A stretch of 64,000 nucleotides of DNA from Gemmataceae bacterium (GTDB lineage: Bacteria; Planctomycetota; Planctomycetia; Gemmatales; Gemmataceae), in contig JAIBBI010000006.1 in assembly GCA_019694755.1 (NCBI GenBank), positions 28,461-92,460 on the forward strand, given 5' to 3'. Below are positions 52,744 through 63,012 of this stretch, one piece after another (positions within the stretch are counted from its first letter, which is position 1; every line of letters starts with the position of its first letter). Both the position numbers and the translations under genes were made by a program. Below the pieces are notes generated by a model. That model was given only the letters and a program-made list of their open reading frames with translations. It searched no databases and was not told where the DNA came from.

Positions 52744-53682
52744 ATGGCAGAGCAACCCCGGGTCGTGATTGTAAGCGACCGGCCGGACCCGCGATGGTCC
52801 GCCGCCGGCTGGCCCGTGGTCGGTTCTGAACAGTCGATCCCTCCGACTGACATTCTCGTCTGCGACGGGCCGCCGATCCCGAATCAGGCGCCCATTGTCG
52901 CATTGACCGAGGAGTATGCCCGGGCATCTGCCGTGGAGATTAACCGCGAACTACAACAAGCGTATTCCAGGATCAACGGCGATCTGGAGATCGCGCGACG
53001 ATTGCAGGAGAGCTTTCTGCCGAGCCGATTACCGGAGGTGGGCCGGGTCCGGTTCGCAGCGGCCCGGAAGGTTCACGAGTTCGTATCCGGGGATTGTTAC
53101 GACGTTTTCCGGCTCGATGAGCGACATATCGGGTTTTACCTAGCGGATGCCATGGGCCACGGCGTATCGGCTGCCCTATTGAGCGTCTACCTCAAACGAG
53201 CGGTATCAGGCAAGGAGATCCTCCCCGGGGGATATCGCCTGATTCCACCCAATGAAGTACTTGCCCGGCTCAATCAGGATCTTCTCGCGCTTCAATTGGC
53301 CGAAGAACCTTTTGTGACAATGTGTTATGGAGTCGTAGACACAGAAAGCGGTCGCCTTCGACTGGCCCGTGCCGCCCATCCGGCTCCTTTCTTGGTGAAG
53401 GGAAGCGGTGAAATCAGTCAGTTGTCGGAGCCCGGCCCGCCTCTCGGAGTGTTTGCGGCCGACTACGTCGACTGCGACCGGGTCCTGACGAGCGGGGACC
53501 GGGTAGTATTGTTGACAGACGGGTACTTTCCGGACCCGACACAAATCAACGCTCATCAAAAGGCACTCGCTGAGACCTCGAAATCATCGCTGGACTTGGC
53601 GGTTCAGGAATTGGCGGCACGGCTCCCAAACGCGTCGGACGATGCAACGATCCTGACGCTTGAGCTGTTGGCGGTGGACTAA
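52744..53682 (+). CDS. SpoIIE-type PP2C serine/threonine phosphatase
   Basis: A 312-residue protein (320 if the GTG at 52720 is used). The N-terminal 75 residues are a short receiver-like or linker domain, followed by a coiled linker (EINRELQQAYSRINGDLEIARRLQE). The phosphatase domain (about 95-312) has the metal-binding Asp in SGDCYDVFRLD and LADAMGHGVSAALL, GPPLGVF, LLTDGYFP and SDDATILTLEL. Such enzymes switch partner proteins, often anti-sigma or anti-anti-sigma factors. It is close to the CpaE/receiver/HPt genes. Confidence 0.88.
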   Translation: MAEQPRVVIVSDRPDPRWSAAGWPVVGSEQSIPPTDILVCDGPPIPNQAPIVALTEEYARASAVEINRELQQAYSRINGDLEIARRLQESFLPSRLPEVGRVRFAAARKVHEFVSGDCYDVFRLDERHIGFYLADAMGHGVSAALLSVYLKRAVSGKEILPGGYRLIPPNEVLARLNQDLLALQLAEEPFVTMCYGVVDTESGRLRLARAAHPAPFLVKGSGEISQLSEPGPPLGVFAADYVDCDRVLTSGDRVVLLTDGYFPDPTQINAHQKALAETSKSSLDLAVQELAARLPNASDDATILTLELLAVD

Positions 53683-53779
53683 TGTGCACATGTGTTGAGC
53701 TGGTAGGCATCGAGCCAAATCGTATCAGAATCTCTATAATCACCGTCAGGTAATTGCGGACGGATTGAGTGAGGCGATC

Positions 53780-54049
53780 ATGAAAAAGGGAATTCACCCG
53801 GAATACCGGCCGGTCATTTTCCATGACCATGCGGCGAACTTTTCGTTTCTGACCTGCTCGACGGTCAAGACGAACCAGACGATGGTCTGGACCGATGGCG
53901 TTACCTACCCCAGCGTCAATCTGGATATCTCGAGTGCGTCGCACCCGTTCTTCACCGGCAAAATGAAGTTCGTCGACACCACCGGCCGTGTGGAGAAGTT
54001 CAACAAGAAGTTCGCGAACTGGAAAAAAGCTGGCGAGCAGGCCAAGTAG
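53780..54049 (+). CDS. rpmE: 50S ribosomal protein L31 (type B)
   Basis: An 89-residue L31. [37 protein letters not shown] and [10 protein letters not shown] identify the family. It lacks the zinc-binding Cys pairs of type A L31, so it is the type B, zinc-free form. ATG at 53780 follows GTGAGG; the frame from 53765 has a short extra start. A strong hairpin follows at 54070. Confidence 0.95.
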   Translation: MKKGIHPEYRPVIFHDHAANFSFLTCSTVKTNQTMVWTDGVTYPSVNLDISSASHPFFTGKMKFVDTTGRVEKFNKKFANWKKAGEQAK

Positions 54050-54069
54050 CTGATTTCCGGCAATCACCG

Positions 54070-54099
54070 ACGGCGGTGCGAGTCTTCTCGCGCCGCCGT
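54070..54099 (+). terminator. Hairpin terminator between rpmE and prfA
   Basis: A 13-bp stem with one G-U pair (54070-54082 with 54087-54099) and a TCTT loop, followed by a short T-containing stretch rather than a full T run. It may be a partial terminator or an RNA processing element. Confidence 0.6.
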
Positions 54100-54125
54100 G
54101 TCGTTTCTGACTCCGGCGAAAGACC

Positions 54126-55208
54126 ATGTGGCCAGTTTTTGAAGAGTCATTGAAGCGTTTCAGGGAGCTGGAGTCCGGACTCTCGGATCCGGCCACGGCC
54201 GCAGACCCGGTGAAATACTCGCGACTTGCCAAAGAGCACGGGCAACTCGGCAAGCAGATTCGTCCTTATGTCGAATACCTTCAGGTTCGAGAGCAAGTCC
54301 AGCAGGCCGAACAACTCGCGCAAGGCGACGATGCCGACATGCGTGAGTTGGCAGAAGCAGAACTCCAGGAACTGCGCCCGCGTGAGCTTGAGCTCACCTC
54401 GCGACTCGAAGACCTTCTCCTGGTGGAACCGGGAGAAGATTACGAGCGACTCATTGTCGAAATCCGTGCCGGGACTGGTGGTGATGAGGCGGCGCTTTTT
54501 GCCGGCGACCTCTATGAGATGTACACACGATTCGCTCGGACCCGCGGGTGGACGGTTGAGGAAATGAACTTCAGCCCGGGAGAAGCGGGTGGGTTCAAGG
54601 AGATCGTTTTCGGTATTCGCGGCGAGGGTGCGTATCGGGAATTGCGGTACGAATCCGGAGGGCATCGCGTGCAGCGCGTCCCCAAGACGGAAACTCAGGG
54701 GCGAATTCACACCTCGGCCGCGACGGTCGCCATCATGCCCGAGCCGGATGAAGCGCAGATTGAAGTCAACCCGAACGATATCGAGATCGAGACGATGCGG
54801 GCGGGTGGTGCGGGCGGCCAACACGTCAACAAAACAGAAAGCGCGGTCCGACTCTGGTACCGCCGCGGGACACCCGACGAACTCGAAGTCAAGTGCCAGG
54901 ACGAGCGCAGCCAGCATAAGAACCGTGAACGGGCCATGCGTGTTCTCCGCAGCCGCATCTTCGAACGCAACCAGCAACGTGCCCACCAGCAGCGGGCCGA
55001 TCACCGGAAAAGCCTGATCGGGTCGGGAGATCGCAGCGACCGGATTCGCACTTACAACTTCCCCCAAAATCGGTTGACCGATCATCGGATCAACCTGACA
55101 CTTTACCGGTTGGACGCCATTGTCGGCGGCGAACTCGACGAAGTGATTCAGGGGCTGAAAGACTATGAAAAAAAACAGAAGCTCTCCGGCACAGGTGCCA
55201 CGCCGTGA
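54126..55208 (+). CDS. prfA: Peptide chain release factor 1
   Basis: A 360-residue RF1 that reads UAA and UAG. The G-G-Q motif is at residues 230-232 ([12 protein letters not shown]), and the stop-codon-reading P-x-T motif is PKT in [14 protein letters not shown]. Start ATG at 54126. The stop overlaps prmC by 4 nt (GTGA), a common pairing because PrmC methylates the GGQ glutamine. Confidence 0.97.
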   Translation: MWPVFEESLKRFRELESGLSDPATAADPVKYSRLAKEHGQLGKQIRPYVEYLQVREQVQQAEQLAQGDDADMRELAEAELQELRPRELELTSRLEDLLLVEPGEDYERLIVEIRAGTGGDEAALFAGDLYEMYTRFARTRGWTVEEMNFSPGEAGGFKEIVFGIRGEGAYRELRYESGGHRVQRVPKTETQGRIHTSAATVAIMPEPDEAQIEVNPNDIEIETMRAGGAGGQHVNKTESAVRLWYRRGTPDELEVKCQDERSQHKNRERAMRVLRSRIFERNQQRAHQQRADHRKSLIGSGDRSDRIRTYNFPQNRLTDHRINLTLYRLDAIVGGELDEVIQGLKDYEKKQKLSGTGATP

Positions 55209-56077
55209 GCCAACCCGAAGTTCGCTGGACGATCGGGAAACTTCTCGAATGGACCGAGCAGCATTTTCGTTCGCAGAACCGAGAATCTCCCCGGCTCGAC
55301 GCTCAGGTGCTTCTGGCTCATGCTCTGGGCTGCCAGAGACCGCAACTTTATGTCCGGTTCGACGAAGAGCCGGACGAATTTGCCCGTGGGAAGTTCCGTG
55401 AGTTGGTCCGAGCCCGCTCGGCGGGGCAACCGGTGGCGCATTTGGTCGGTCGCAAGGAGTTTTTTCTCCTTGATCTACTGATAACACCGGCAACTCTCAT
55501 CCCGCGGCCCGCTACCGAAACGTTAGTTACATCGGCTCTCGAGTTTCTGAAGAATCGCCCGACCCCGCGAGTTCTGGATCTTGGCACCGGTTCGGGGTGC
55601 ATTGCCCTTTCCATCGCGCAGCGGTCTCCCGGCGCGACCATCGTAGCGGTTGATATCAGCGTTGATGCGCTTACAGTCGCCGCGAAGAACGTCGAGCGAC
55701 TGGGCGTCACTGGGCGGGTGTCGCTCGTGAATAGTGATTTGTTTGAGGGCGTGTCTCCGACTCCGCAGTTTGACCTGATCGTCAGCAATCCGCCCTACAT
55801 TCCGTCCGGTGAGATCAGCTCACTTACGTCGGAGGTGAAAGACTGGGAGCCTCGGTCCGCACTCGACGGCGGACCCGACGGGCTGCAGGTCATTCGCAGG
55901 ATTGTTGCCGAGTCCCAACGATTTCTTTTGCCACGCGGCTTGCTCATGGTTGAGTTGGGCATGGGACAACATGACGAGGTTGTTCGCCTTTTTCGCGACG
56001 CCGGGTTCGAGAATCTTCGGGTTGAACGCGACTTCGACCGAATTCCCAGGGTCGCGATAGGGACGAAACCCGAGTGA
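55205..56077 (+). CDS. prmC: Peptide chain release factor N5-glutamine methyltransferase
   Basis: A 290-residue SAM-dependent methyltransferase that modifies the GGQ glutamine of release factors. The catalytic NPPY lies in [14 protein letters not shown], and the SAM site is [16 protein letters not shown]. An N-terminal helical domain precedes it. The GTG start overlaps the prfA stop by 4 nt. Confidence 0.95.
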   Translation: MSQPEVRWTIGKLLEWTEQHFRSQNRESPRLDAQVLLAHALGCQRPQLYVRFDEEPDEFARGKFRELVRARSAGQPVAHLVGRKEFFLLDLLITPATLIPRPATETLVTSALEFLKNRPTPRVLDLGTGSGCIALSIAQRSPGATIVAVDISVDALTVAAKNVERLGVTGRVSLVNSDLFEGVSPTPQFDLIVSNPPYIPSGEISSLTSEVKDWEPRSALDGGPDGLQVIRRIVAESQRFLLPRGLLMVELGMGQHDEVVRLFRDAGFENLRVERDFDRIPRVAIGTKPE

Positions 56078-56101
56078 CTCCTGCTGCCGACCAACTCCTA
56101 A

Positions 56102-58183
56102 TCAATTCCCGACCCAGACCACGACCGACTCGCCGGCCACGCATACCGGCGCCCCAGTCTCAGCCATCAATGCAATTGATGGCACCGCCGTATCGATGCT
56201 TCTCGTCCATGTGCCCCCGTTCGGGGCCGTCGGCAGTACGACTTGCAAGTCGTTCTCGCCGGAATTGAAGAACATGTACAGGTCGGCGTCAATCTCCCGG
56301 CCCGTCTGACGCCCGTTCAACAGCAAGCCGAAGGCCCGACAGTCCGGCCCGAAATCCGGTCGATTGCCTTCTGCGGTGTGCCAGGTCGCGTCAGCCGGAC
56401 GCTGACCGTCGCCATCTCCGCGGAGAAACGACCGGCGACGAAGAGTAGGGTGCGCCTTTCGGAATGCCACGAGCATTTTCACAAAGGCCAAGTGCTCCGC
56501 ATGGATATCTGCCAATGACCAATCGACCCAACTGATCTCATTGTCCTGACACCACGCATTGTTGTTTCCTCGTTGGGTCCGCAGGAACTCGTCGCCGCCC
56601 AGGATCATGGGTACGCCCTGGCTCAGCAGCAATGTTGCCATCAGGTTACGCGCCATGCGATGGCGGAGGCGATTGATTGCGGGATCGTCTGTGGGGCCTT
56701 CGACTCCGCAATTCCAACTGAAGTTCTGGTCGGTACCGTCTCGATTGTCTTCGCCGTTGCAGTGATTTTGTTTCTTGTTGAAACTCAACAGGTCGACCAG
56801 AGTGAATCCGTCGTGGCAGGTAATAAAATTGATGGAGTGGTAGGGCGAGCGACCTGCCGGCTGGTACAAGTCGGCGGAACCGCAAATCCGAGTGGCGAAG
56901 AGTCCGGCCGTGTTCCGGTCCTTCCTCCAGAATCGTCGCACGTCGTCTCGGTATCGGCCGTTCCATTCGGACCAACGTCGGCCGAACGGAAACTCCCCGA
57001 CCTGGTAAAGGCCGGCCGCGTCCCACGGCTCGGCAATCAATTTTGTATCGGCCAAAAGTCCGTCTTCGACGATAGACTCGACCACGGGCGGTTCGACCAA
57101 TACGTGCCCCTGGCGGTCGCGACCGAGAACAGATGCCAGGTCGAAGCGGAACCCGTCGACGTGCATCCCGGCGACCCAGTAATGCAGGCAGTTCATCAGC
57201 AGTTCGCGAGTCACCGGGTGGTTACAGTTGACGGTGTTGCCGCAGCCGGTGAAGTTCCGGTACGTCCCGTCGTGTGCAAGGTGATAAAAGAGCGAGTTGT
57301 CGATGCCGCGGAACGAGTAAGTTCGACCTCGATCATCACCCTCAGCCGTGTGGTTGAAAACGACGTCCAGGATGACTTCCAAACCGGAAATGTGGCATTG
57401 CTTGACGAGCGACCGGAATTCGTCCACCTGCCGGTGTTTCGCGCCGCCCGCAGCGTATGACGCTTTGGGCGCGGCGAATGCAATCGAGTTGTAACCCCAA
57501 AGGTTCCTGTTCGGCTCTCCCGTTCCCGGATTGGTGAAGGGGCAATCCAGTTCATCGAACTCGTGGATCGGCAGCAGTTCAATCGCGGTAATGCCCAGGT
57601 CTGTCAGGTGGCTGAGCTTCTGCTGAAGTCCCGAAAACGTACCAGGATGTTCGACGCCACTGGATGGGTGACATGTATAACCGCGAACATGTAGCTCGTA
57701 GATGATGGAATCCTCCGGCGGAATCAGCGGAGGATGATCGTCGCCCCAGTTGAAATGCCGTCCCGACCGGAACACCGCTCTGCGCGGAGCCGTATTGGAA
57801 CTTCGATTCCCCGGCCTGCCCCAGTGCGGGGCCCCGGCAATGGTCGTGGCTGCCGGATCGAGGAGTAGCTGTTTGGGGTCGTATCGGTGCAATGGTCCTC
57901 GCGGGCCGTCAACACGCCAGGCGTAGGCAAACACGGACGGGAGGCCCAGAACAAGAATGTGCCAGTAGTTACCGGTCCGATGAATGCGTGGATCGAGGAG
58001 AAACTCGGCAAATGGCTCACCTTCTTCGGCCGGCAATAGCACGAGTGACACACTTGTGCCGTGCCGGCAGGGCAACACGAAATTGACGCCGTTCCGTTCG
58101 GGAGTCGCGCCGAGGGGCAGCGACCTTCCGCGGGAAGTAGTCAGGTCTCGCTGTCGGGGTAGGACTTTTTTTCTTCGGTTCAT
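56102..58183 (-). CDS. glgX: Glycogen debranching enzyme (GH13)
   Basis: A 693-residue GlgX/isoamylase-type GH13 enzyme that removes alpha-1,6 branches from glycogen. An N-terminal CBM48-like domain (GATPERNGVNFVL) is followed by the GH13 barrel: YELHVRG, DVVFNHTAEGD, nucleophile Asp in VDGFRFDLAS, acid Glu in LIAEPWDAAG and Asp in FITCHDGFTL. It points to glycogen use along with the GH57 branching enzyme. It is convergent with prmC, 24 bp apart. The 260 bp upstream (58184-58443) holds no gene. Confidence 0.93.
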   Translation of the reverse strand: MNRRKKVLPRQRDLTTSRGRSLPLGATPERNGVNFVLPCRHGTSVSLVLLPAEEGEPFAEFLLDPRIHRTGNYWHILVLGLPSVFAYAWRVDGPRGPLHRYDPKQLLLDPAATTIAGAPHWGRPGNRSSNTAPRRAVFRSGRHFNWGDDHPPLIPPEDSIIYELHVRGYTCHPSSGVEHPGTFSGLQQKLSHLTDLGITAIELLPIHEFDELDCPFTNPGTGEPNRNLWGYNSIAFAAPKASYAAGGAKHRQVDEFRSLVKQCHISGLEVILDVVFNHTAEGDDRGRTYSFRGIDNSLFYHLAHDGTYRNFTGCGNTVNCNHPVTRELLMNCLHYWVAGMHVDGFRFDLASVLGRDRQGHVLVEPPVVESIVEDGLLADTKLIAEPWDAAGLYQVGEFPFGRRWSEWNGRYRDDVRRFWRKDRNTAGLFATRICGSADLYQPAGRSPYHSINFITCHDGFTLVDLLSFNKKQNHCNGEDNRDGTDQNFSWNCGVEGPTDDPAINRLRHRMARNLMATLLLSQGVPMILGGDEFLRTQRGNNNAWCQDNEISWVDWSLADIHAEHLAFVKMLVAFRKAHPTLRRRSFLRGDGDGQRPADATWHTAEGNRPDFGPDCRAFGLLLNGRQTGREIDADLYMFFNSGENDLQVVLPTAPNGGTWTRSIDTAVPSIALMAETGAPVCVAGESVVVWVGN

Positions 58184-58443
58184 CTGGAAAGTTTAGGTGC
58201 CCGTGGTACGATATCGCCATATTGGAGTCTGGCGCCCTCAGGCAAAACCAACAGGCCAACCAACTTTCACCGAAGAACGCCGCGCACGGGGCATGCCTGT
58301 GGCAACGGCGTAAATCTCCTTGGCATTCACCCTTAGAATCGTGGCGTGATTGGTGAGGCGTAACTGCCTGATCGGATGTTTGCGTTCGATGGTCACGTCA
58401 GACATTTCGGTGGCCTGTCCCGTTTAGGAAGAGGAATCTCATC

Positions 58444-59934
58444 GTGGCGAAAACCGATGAAGGCCCGTCGAAGCCGGCAACACGGCGTAGAACTCCGACT
58501 CGAAAACCGACCGATGGACCGGCCGACCTACCGCCGCAAGGCGCGGACATGACGAATCCGCCGCCGGCGCCTCCCGTAGCGGTGCCCACGCCGGCCCCTC
58601 CGCCAATGACTGCCGCGGGTGCCGCTGCGAGTCGCGTGGTCAGCAACGTCCCGGCTCCAAACACGCTCGGCGGGTTTCGCCTCGACGACCTTTATCGTCT
58701 CCCGATGCCCCGGCTTTTCGAGACGGCAAAGGCTGAGGGATTGCCGGACCACGCGGGTATCAATCGCGCCCAGTTGATCGTCGGCATCGTCCGCAAGCAC
58801 ATCGAGCGGGGGGAAGTCGTCCGCGGTGCCGGCACGCTCGAAGTGCTTCCGGACGGCTACGGGTTTCTGCGCAGTCAGGCCCACAATTATCTGGCCTCGC
58901 CGGAAGACATCTACGTGTCTCCAAGTCAGATCCGGCGGATGGGTCTTCGCACCGGTCTGATCGTCGAGGGGCCGATTCGGCTCCCGATCGAAGGTCAGGA
59001 CAATTTCGCCCTGATGCAAGTCGAGACGGTGAATGGCACGGCCAGCGAGGGCAGGGCGGCCAACGTCGTATTCGAAGACCTGACGCCCACCCATCCGTGT
59101 CACCGGCTCCGACTGGAAACGACCGGCGATGAACTGGCCTGCCGGGTGTTTGACCTTGTCACACCGATTGGCAAGGGCCAGCGTGGATTGATCGTGTCGC
59201 CACCACGGGCCGGCAAGACGGTTCTGCTGCAGAAGGTCGCGCTTGCACTCAAGAAGAATCACCCGGAAGCCTACCTGATTGTTTTGCTCATCGATGAACG
59301 GCCGGAAGAAGTGACAGAAATGCAGCGGGTCATTCAGGGCCCCGGATCCGAGGTGGTGGCAAGCACATTTGATGAGCCGCCGAGCGAACACGTCCACGTC
59401 AGCGAGATTGTTCTCGAGAAGGCCAAGCGCATGGCCGAAAACAAGCGCGACGTAGTCATCCTGCTCGACAGCATCACCCGTTTGGCCCGGGCGCACAACA
59501 CCGAAGCGCCCCCAGGCGGCAAGCTCCTGTCTGGCGGTCTCGATTCGAATGCCATGCAGAAGCCCAAGCGATTTTTCGGGGCCGCCCGGAACATCGAGGA
59601 GGGGGGAAGCCTGACGGTGCTGGCAACAGCGCTTATCGATACCGGGAGCCGGATGGACGACGTGATCTTTGAAGAGTTCAAGGGCACGGGCAACATGGAA
59701 TTGCACCTGGATCGGCGGCTGGTGGACAAGCGCGTCTGGCCGGCGATCGATATCAACCGATCCGGCACGCGGAAAGAGGACATGCTCTTTCATCCGGACG
59801 AGATGGAACGCGTTCGAATCCTGCGACGCGTCCTTGCCGACATGCACCCGGTGGAAGCGATGGAATTGCTCACTAGTCGTATGCGGAAGACCAGTTCCAA
59901 CGCCGAATTCCTGCTGTCCATGAACATGGGCTGA
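58444..59934 (+). CDS. rho: Transcription termination factor Rho
   Basis: A 496-residue hexameric RNA helicase. Residues 1-70 are a Pro/Ala/Thr-rich extension with basic patches, absent from E. coli Rho (419 residues). Then the RNA-binding cold-shock domain ([19 protein letters not shown]), Walker [23 protein letters not shown] (Q/R-loop region) and Walker [20 protein letters not shown] start follows AAGAGGAA. M32 carboxypeptidase follows after 21 nt. Confidence 0.97.
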   Translation: MAKTDEGPSKPATRRRTPTRKPTDGPADLPPQGADMTNPPPAPPVAVPTPAPPPMTAAGAAASRVVSNVPAPNTLGGFRLDDLYRLPMPRLFETAKAEGLPDHAGINRAQLIVGIVRKHIERGEVVRGAGTLEVLPDGYGFLRSQAHNYLASPEDIYVSPSQIRRMGLRTGLIVEGPIRLPIEGQDNFALMQVETVNGTASEGRAANVVFEDLTPTHPCHRLRLETTGDELACRVFDLVTPIGKGQRGLIVSPPRAGKTVLLQKVALALKKNHPEAYLIVLLIDERPEEVTEMQRVIQGPGSEVVASTFDEPPSEHVHVSEIVLEKAKRMAENKRDVVILLDSITRLARAHNTEAPPGGKLLSGGLDSNAMQKPKRFFGAARNIEEGGSLTVLATALIDTGSRMDDVIFEEFKGTGNMELHLDRRLVDKRVWPAIDINRSGTRKEDMLFHPDEMERVRILRRVLADMHPVEAMELLTSRMRKTSSNAEFLLSMNMG

Positions 59935-59955
59935 TTTTGTCACGGATGGATAGTC

Positions 59956-61452
59956 ATGCCTTCGGCCGACTCTGCGTATGGCGAACTACTGGATCGGGCC
60001 CGCGAGTCGGCGACGCTCGGTTCCTGTGCCGCGGTACTCGGCTGGGACGAGCGTACGTTTCTGCCGCCTGGCGGGTCGGGGCTCCGAGGCCGCCAGATGG
60101 CGCTCCTCGCGCGAATGTGCCACGAAATGGCCACACACCCGCGGGTCGGTGAACTGCTCCAAATACTTGAAGACTCCGAGCTAAACGGAACGCATGCGGC
60201 CAATTTACGGGAGTGGCGTCGCGGCTACGACCGGGCCGTCAAACTTCCCTCCGAACTCGTTTCCGAACTTGCCTCAGTCACTTCGGAGGCACAAAGCGTC
60301 TGGCAGGAAGCAAAACACAAGTCTGATTTTGCCTTGTTCAGACCGTGGCTCGAGAAGATTGTCTTGCTGAAACGTCGTGAAGCCGAGTGTGTCGGTTATG
60401 TGGAAGACGCATACGACGCGCTGGTCGACGAATTCGAGCCGGGTGCGACGGCACTGGAACTCACCAGAATGCTCGGCGGGCTGTCCAGGGATCTGGCCCC
60501 GCTCGTTGCAGAGATTGTGGCAAAGCAACCGTCGGCCGACGAATCACTTTGGACGCAGCAGTATCCATTGGACGTGCAGGAACAGATTTGCCGAGAAGTG
60601 GCCAAGTCGGTTGGATTTGATTTTCATCGTGGTCGGTTGGACACGACATCGCACCCGTTTTGTACCGGAATCGGTCCGGGCGATTGTCGGATTCTGACCA
60701 GGTATCACGTAAACAAGCCGTTCGAGGCGTTTTTCGGCACTTTACACGAAGCGGGGCACGGCCTGTACGAACAGGGCCTGCTGGAATCCGAATGGGCGAC
60801 GCCCTGCGGAATGGCCGCGTCGTTCGGGATTCATGAGTCGCAGTCGCGTTTGTGGGAGAATCAGATCGGCCGCAGCAGGGAATTCTGGTCGGCCTGGGGA
60901 CCCCGGTTCCGGTCGGCGTTTTCTGCATTTCGATCCACGAGTGACGAAGAGTTCTGGTGCCTGTTGAATCAGGTCAAGCCGTCGCTCATCCGCATCGATG
61001 CTGATGAAGCCACCTACAACCTCCACATTGTATTACGGTTCGAGCTGGAGTTGGCATTGATGTCGGGCGACGTCGCAGCAGCCGATCTGCCCGGCGCGTG
61101 GGCCGACAAAGTTCGCCAGTATCTCGGATTGCCCGTCCCCGACGACGCGCACGGGTGCCTGCAGGATATTCACTGGAGCTTTGGTGGGATCGGGTATTTT
61201 CCTTCGTACACGCTCGGCAATCTTTATGCAGCTCAGATACTCGAAGCGGCCGAGAAGCAGATCCCGGCACTTTGGGACGGAGTGCGTGAGGGGCAACTGA
61301 GCGTACTCACGGATTGGCTCCGTGCCAACATCCACGTTCACGGGCAACGTTTTCAACCTGCGGAGTTGATACAGCGGGTGACAGGAACTCCACCCGACCC
61401 GGGGGCATTTCTCCGGTATTTGCGCGGGAAGTACCTCGGCGTTGCCGGATGA
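59956..61452 (+). CDS. M32 family metallocarboxypeptidase
   Basis: A 498-residue zinc carboxypeptidase of the thermostable carboxypeptidase 1 (M32) family. The zinc site is H264-E265-A-G-H268 (FGTLHEAGHGLYEQGL), with H-E-S-Q-S-R-L-W-E-N downstream and the helical frame typical of the family. It removes C-terminal residues, broad specificity. It is 21 nt after rho and overlaps rarD by 4 nt (ATGA). Confidence 0.95.
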   Translation: MPSADSAYGELLDRARESATLGSCAAVLGWDERTFLPPGGSGLRGRQMALLARMCHEMATHPRVGELLQILEDSELNGTHAANLREWRRGYDRAVKLPSELVSELASVTSEAQSVWQEAKHKSDFALFRPWLEKIVLLKRREAECVGYVEDAYDALVDEFEPGATALELTRMLGGLSRDLAPLVAEIVAKQPSADESLWTQQYPLDVQEQICREVAKSVGFDFHRGRLDTTSHPFCTGIGPGDCRILTRYHVNKPFEAFFGTLHEAGHGLYEQGLLESEWATPCGMAASFGIHESQSRLWENQIGRSREFWSAWGPRFRSAFSAFRSTSDEEFWCLLNQVKPSLIRIDADEATYNLHIVLRFELELALMSGDVAAADLPGAWADKVRQYLGLPVPDDAHGCLQDIHWSFGGIGYFPSYTLGNLYAAQILEAAEKQIPALWDGVREGQLSVLTDWLRANIHVHGQRFQPAELIQRVTGTPPDPGAFLRYLRGKYLGVAG

Positions 61453-62348
61453 CCTCGCGAGACACCTCGTCCGGCTTGGCGTATGGTCTCTTCACCTACA
61501 TCTGGTGGGGGCTGATGCCGATCTATTTCCGGCGTCTCGATGGCATCCCCGCCGGCGAAATCCTCGCGTGTCGAATCGTATCGAGTCTGGTCGTACTTGC
61601 TACCGTCATCGTGTTGGTCGGCCGATCGCGCGTTTTCATCCAGACGTTTTCGCGGCGGAGATTGCTGGCCGCATTGAGCCTCAGCACGCTTCTCATTGCG
61701 ATCAACTGGTATTTCTACACGTTGGCCGTCTGCACCAGCCGGCTCGTCGAGGCGTCACTGGGGTATTTCATTCAGCCGCTGTTGAATGCAGCCTTTGGCG
61801 CGATTCTATTCAAAGAGTCGTTTCGGCCACTGCAACGGCTCGCCGTCCTGATCGCGCTTTCCGGACTCGTTTCGCTGGTACTCCTTCAAGGTCAGCTTCC
61901 ATGGATCGCCTGCGTGCTTGCATTGTCATTCGGACTGTATAGCACGCTTCGAAAGGCGACCCCCGTCGACGGTCTTGTGGGCCTATCAGTCGAAACGCTG
62001 GTCCTATCGGTGCCCTCCGTAGTGTACCTGGTCTGGCTCGATGGCCGGGACATGCTGCAGTCGCGTCTCGTCGATCAGTCGACCTTTGTCTGGCTCTGGT
62101 CGGGCGGCCTGATTACGGCATTGCCACTCGTGTGTTTCGGCCAAGCGGCCCGCCGACTGCGGCTCAGCACGCTCGGGTTTCTCCAGTACATTTCGCCGTC
62201 TATCCAGTTTGGGCTCGCCGTGTTCGCGTTTGGAGAGACTTTCGACAAGCGACGACTTTGGGGATTCGGACTCGTCTGGCTGGCGCTGGCAGTCTACTCG
62301 CTCGATGTGATTCGCTCCGCCCGCGTTAGGAGAGCCGAAGCTCCGTGA
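61449..62348 (+). CDS. rarD: RarD/EamA family transporter
   Basis: A 299-residue protein with about ten transmembrane segments of the drug/metabolite transporter type. RarD features: GLAYGLFTYIWWGLMPIYF, NWYFYTLAVCTSRLVEASLG, and FLQYISPSIQFGLAVFAFGE. The substrate is unknown. ATG at 61449 overlaps the M32 stop (ATGA). Its 3' end overlaps the convergent surE by 23 bp. Confidence 0.93.
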   Translation: MTSRDTSSGLAYGLFTYIWWGLMPIYFRRLDGIPAGEILACRIVSSLVVLATVIVLVGRSRVFIQTFSRRRLLAALSLSTLLIAINWYFYTLAVCTSRLVEASLGYFIQPLLNAAFGAILFKESFRPLQRLAVLIALSGLVSLVLLQGQLPWIACVLALSFGLYSTLRKATPVDGLVGLSVETLVLSVPSVVYLVWLDGRDMLQSRLVDQSTFVWLWSGGLITALPLVCFGQAARRLRLSTLGFLQYISPSIQFGLAVFAFGETFDKRRLWGFGLVWLALAVYSLDVIRSARVRRAEAP

Positions 62349-63012
62349 TTGCAATGCTGCCTGAAAAACACACGTCGACATCGCTGCCGGGAACTCTTGG
62401 CCGACCGTGATAATCACCCGCATACCGGTAACTCGTGCCGTCCACGGTATACCTGACGCCCAGTGGATTCCTGTCGACGGAGCATTCGATGATTTTCGGA
62501 TCAGCCTGGCCAGGCGGCAGGTGCGGGAGATTCACATTCCAGAACGTACCGGGAACGTGCGACCGATTCGTAATGACCTCAAGTACGCGAGTAATCCACG
62601 GGACGATTCTTTCCCAATCGAACTCGAGATCCCGGCGTTTAAAGTGCGAGAGGGCAACGGCTGGCTTTCCGAATAATGCCGCTTCGCGGGCCGCAGCTAC
62701 GGTCCCGGAAAGGTAGATGTCCGCTCCGAGATTACCGCCGGCATTCACGCCCGACAGAACCCAGTCGGTATCCGGGAACAGGTGGAGCAGTCCCAGTCGG
62801 GAGCAGTCGCCCGGCGTACCGTCGACATGAAGGCGGTCATTGTCCAGCGGGCACACGGAGAGTGGTCGATGCACCGTAACGACATGGCTGCATCCGGAAT
62901 GTGCGTCGCGCGGAGCGACGGTACGCACGGTGCCGCGAAGTGCGGCCGCCCTCTCTAGGGCGCCAAGGCCCGGTGCGTCAATTCCGTCGTCATTGGTCAG
63001 CAGGAATTTCAA
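62326..63012 (-). CDS. surE: 5'/3'-nucleotidase SurE
   Basis: A 228-residue nucleotidase/acid phosphatase. Metal ligands D8 and D9 (LLTNDDGIDAPG), S39 and N90 (LSGVNAGGNLGADIYLSGT). The start is TTG at 63012, overlapping the small zinc-ribbon gene's TGA by 4 nt (TTGA), so translation is coupled. No ATG alternative is better placed. Its 3' end overlaps rarD by 23 bp. Confidence 0.93.
   Translation of the reverse strand: MKFLLTNDDGIDAPGLGALERAAALRGTVRTVAPRDAHSGCSHVVTVHRPLSVCPLDNDRLHVDGTPGDCSRLGLLHLFPDTDWVLSGVNAGGNLGADIYLSGTVAAAREAALFGKPAVALSHFKRRDLEFDWERIVPWITRVLEVITNRSHVPGTFWNVNLPHLPPGQADPKIIECSVDRNPLGVRYTVDGTSYRYAGDYHGRPRVPGSDVDVCFSGSIAITELRLS

Noticed and set aside
54147..55493. A 448-aa open frame on the minus strand
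   Set aside because: Antisense to prfA and prmC, which are certain genes.
58528..59943. A 471-aa open frame on the minus strand
   Set aside because: Antisense to rho.
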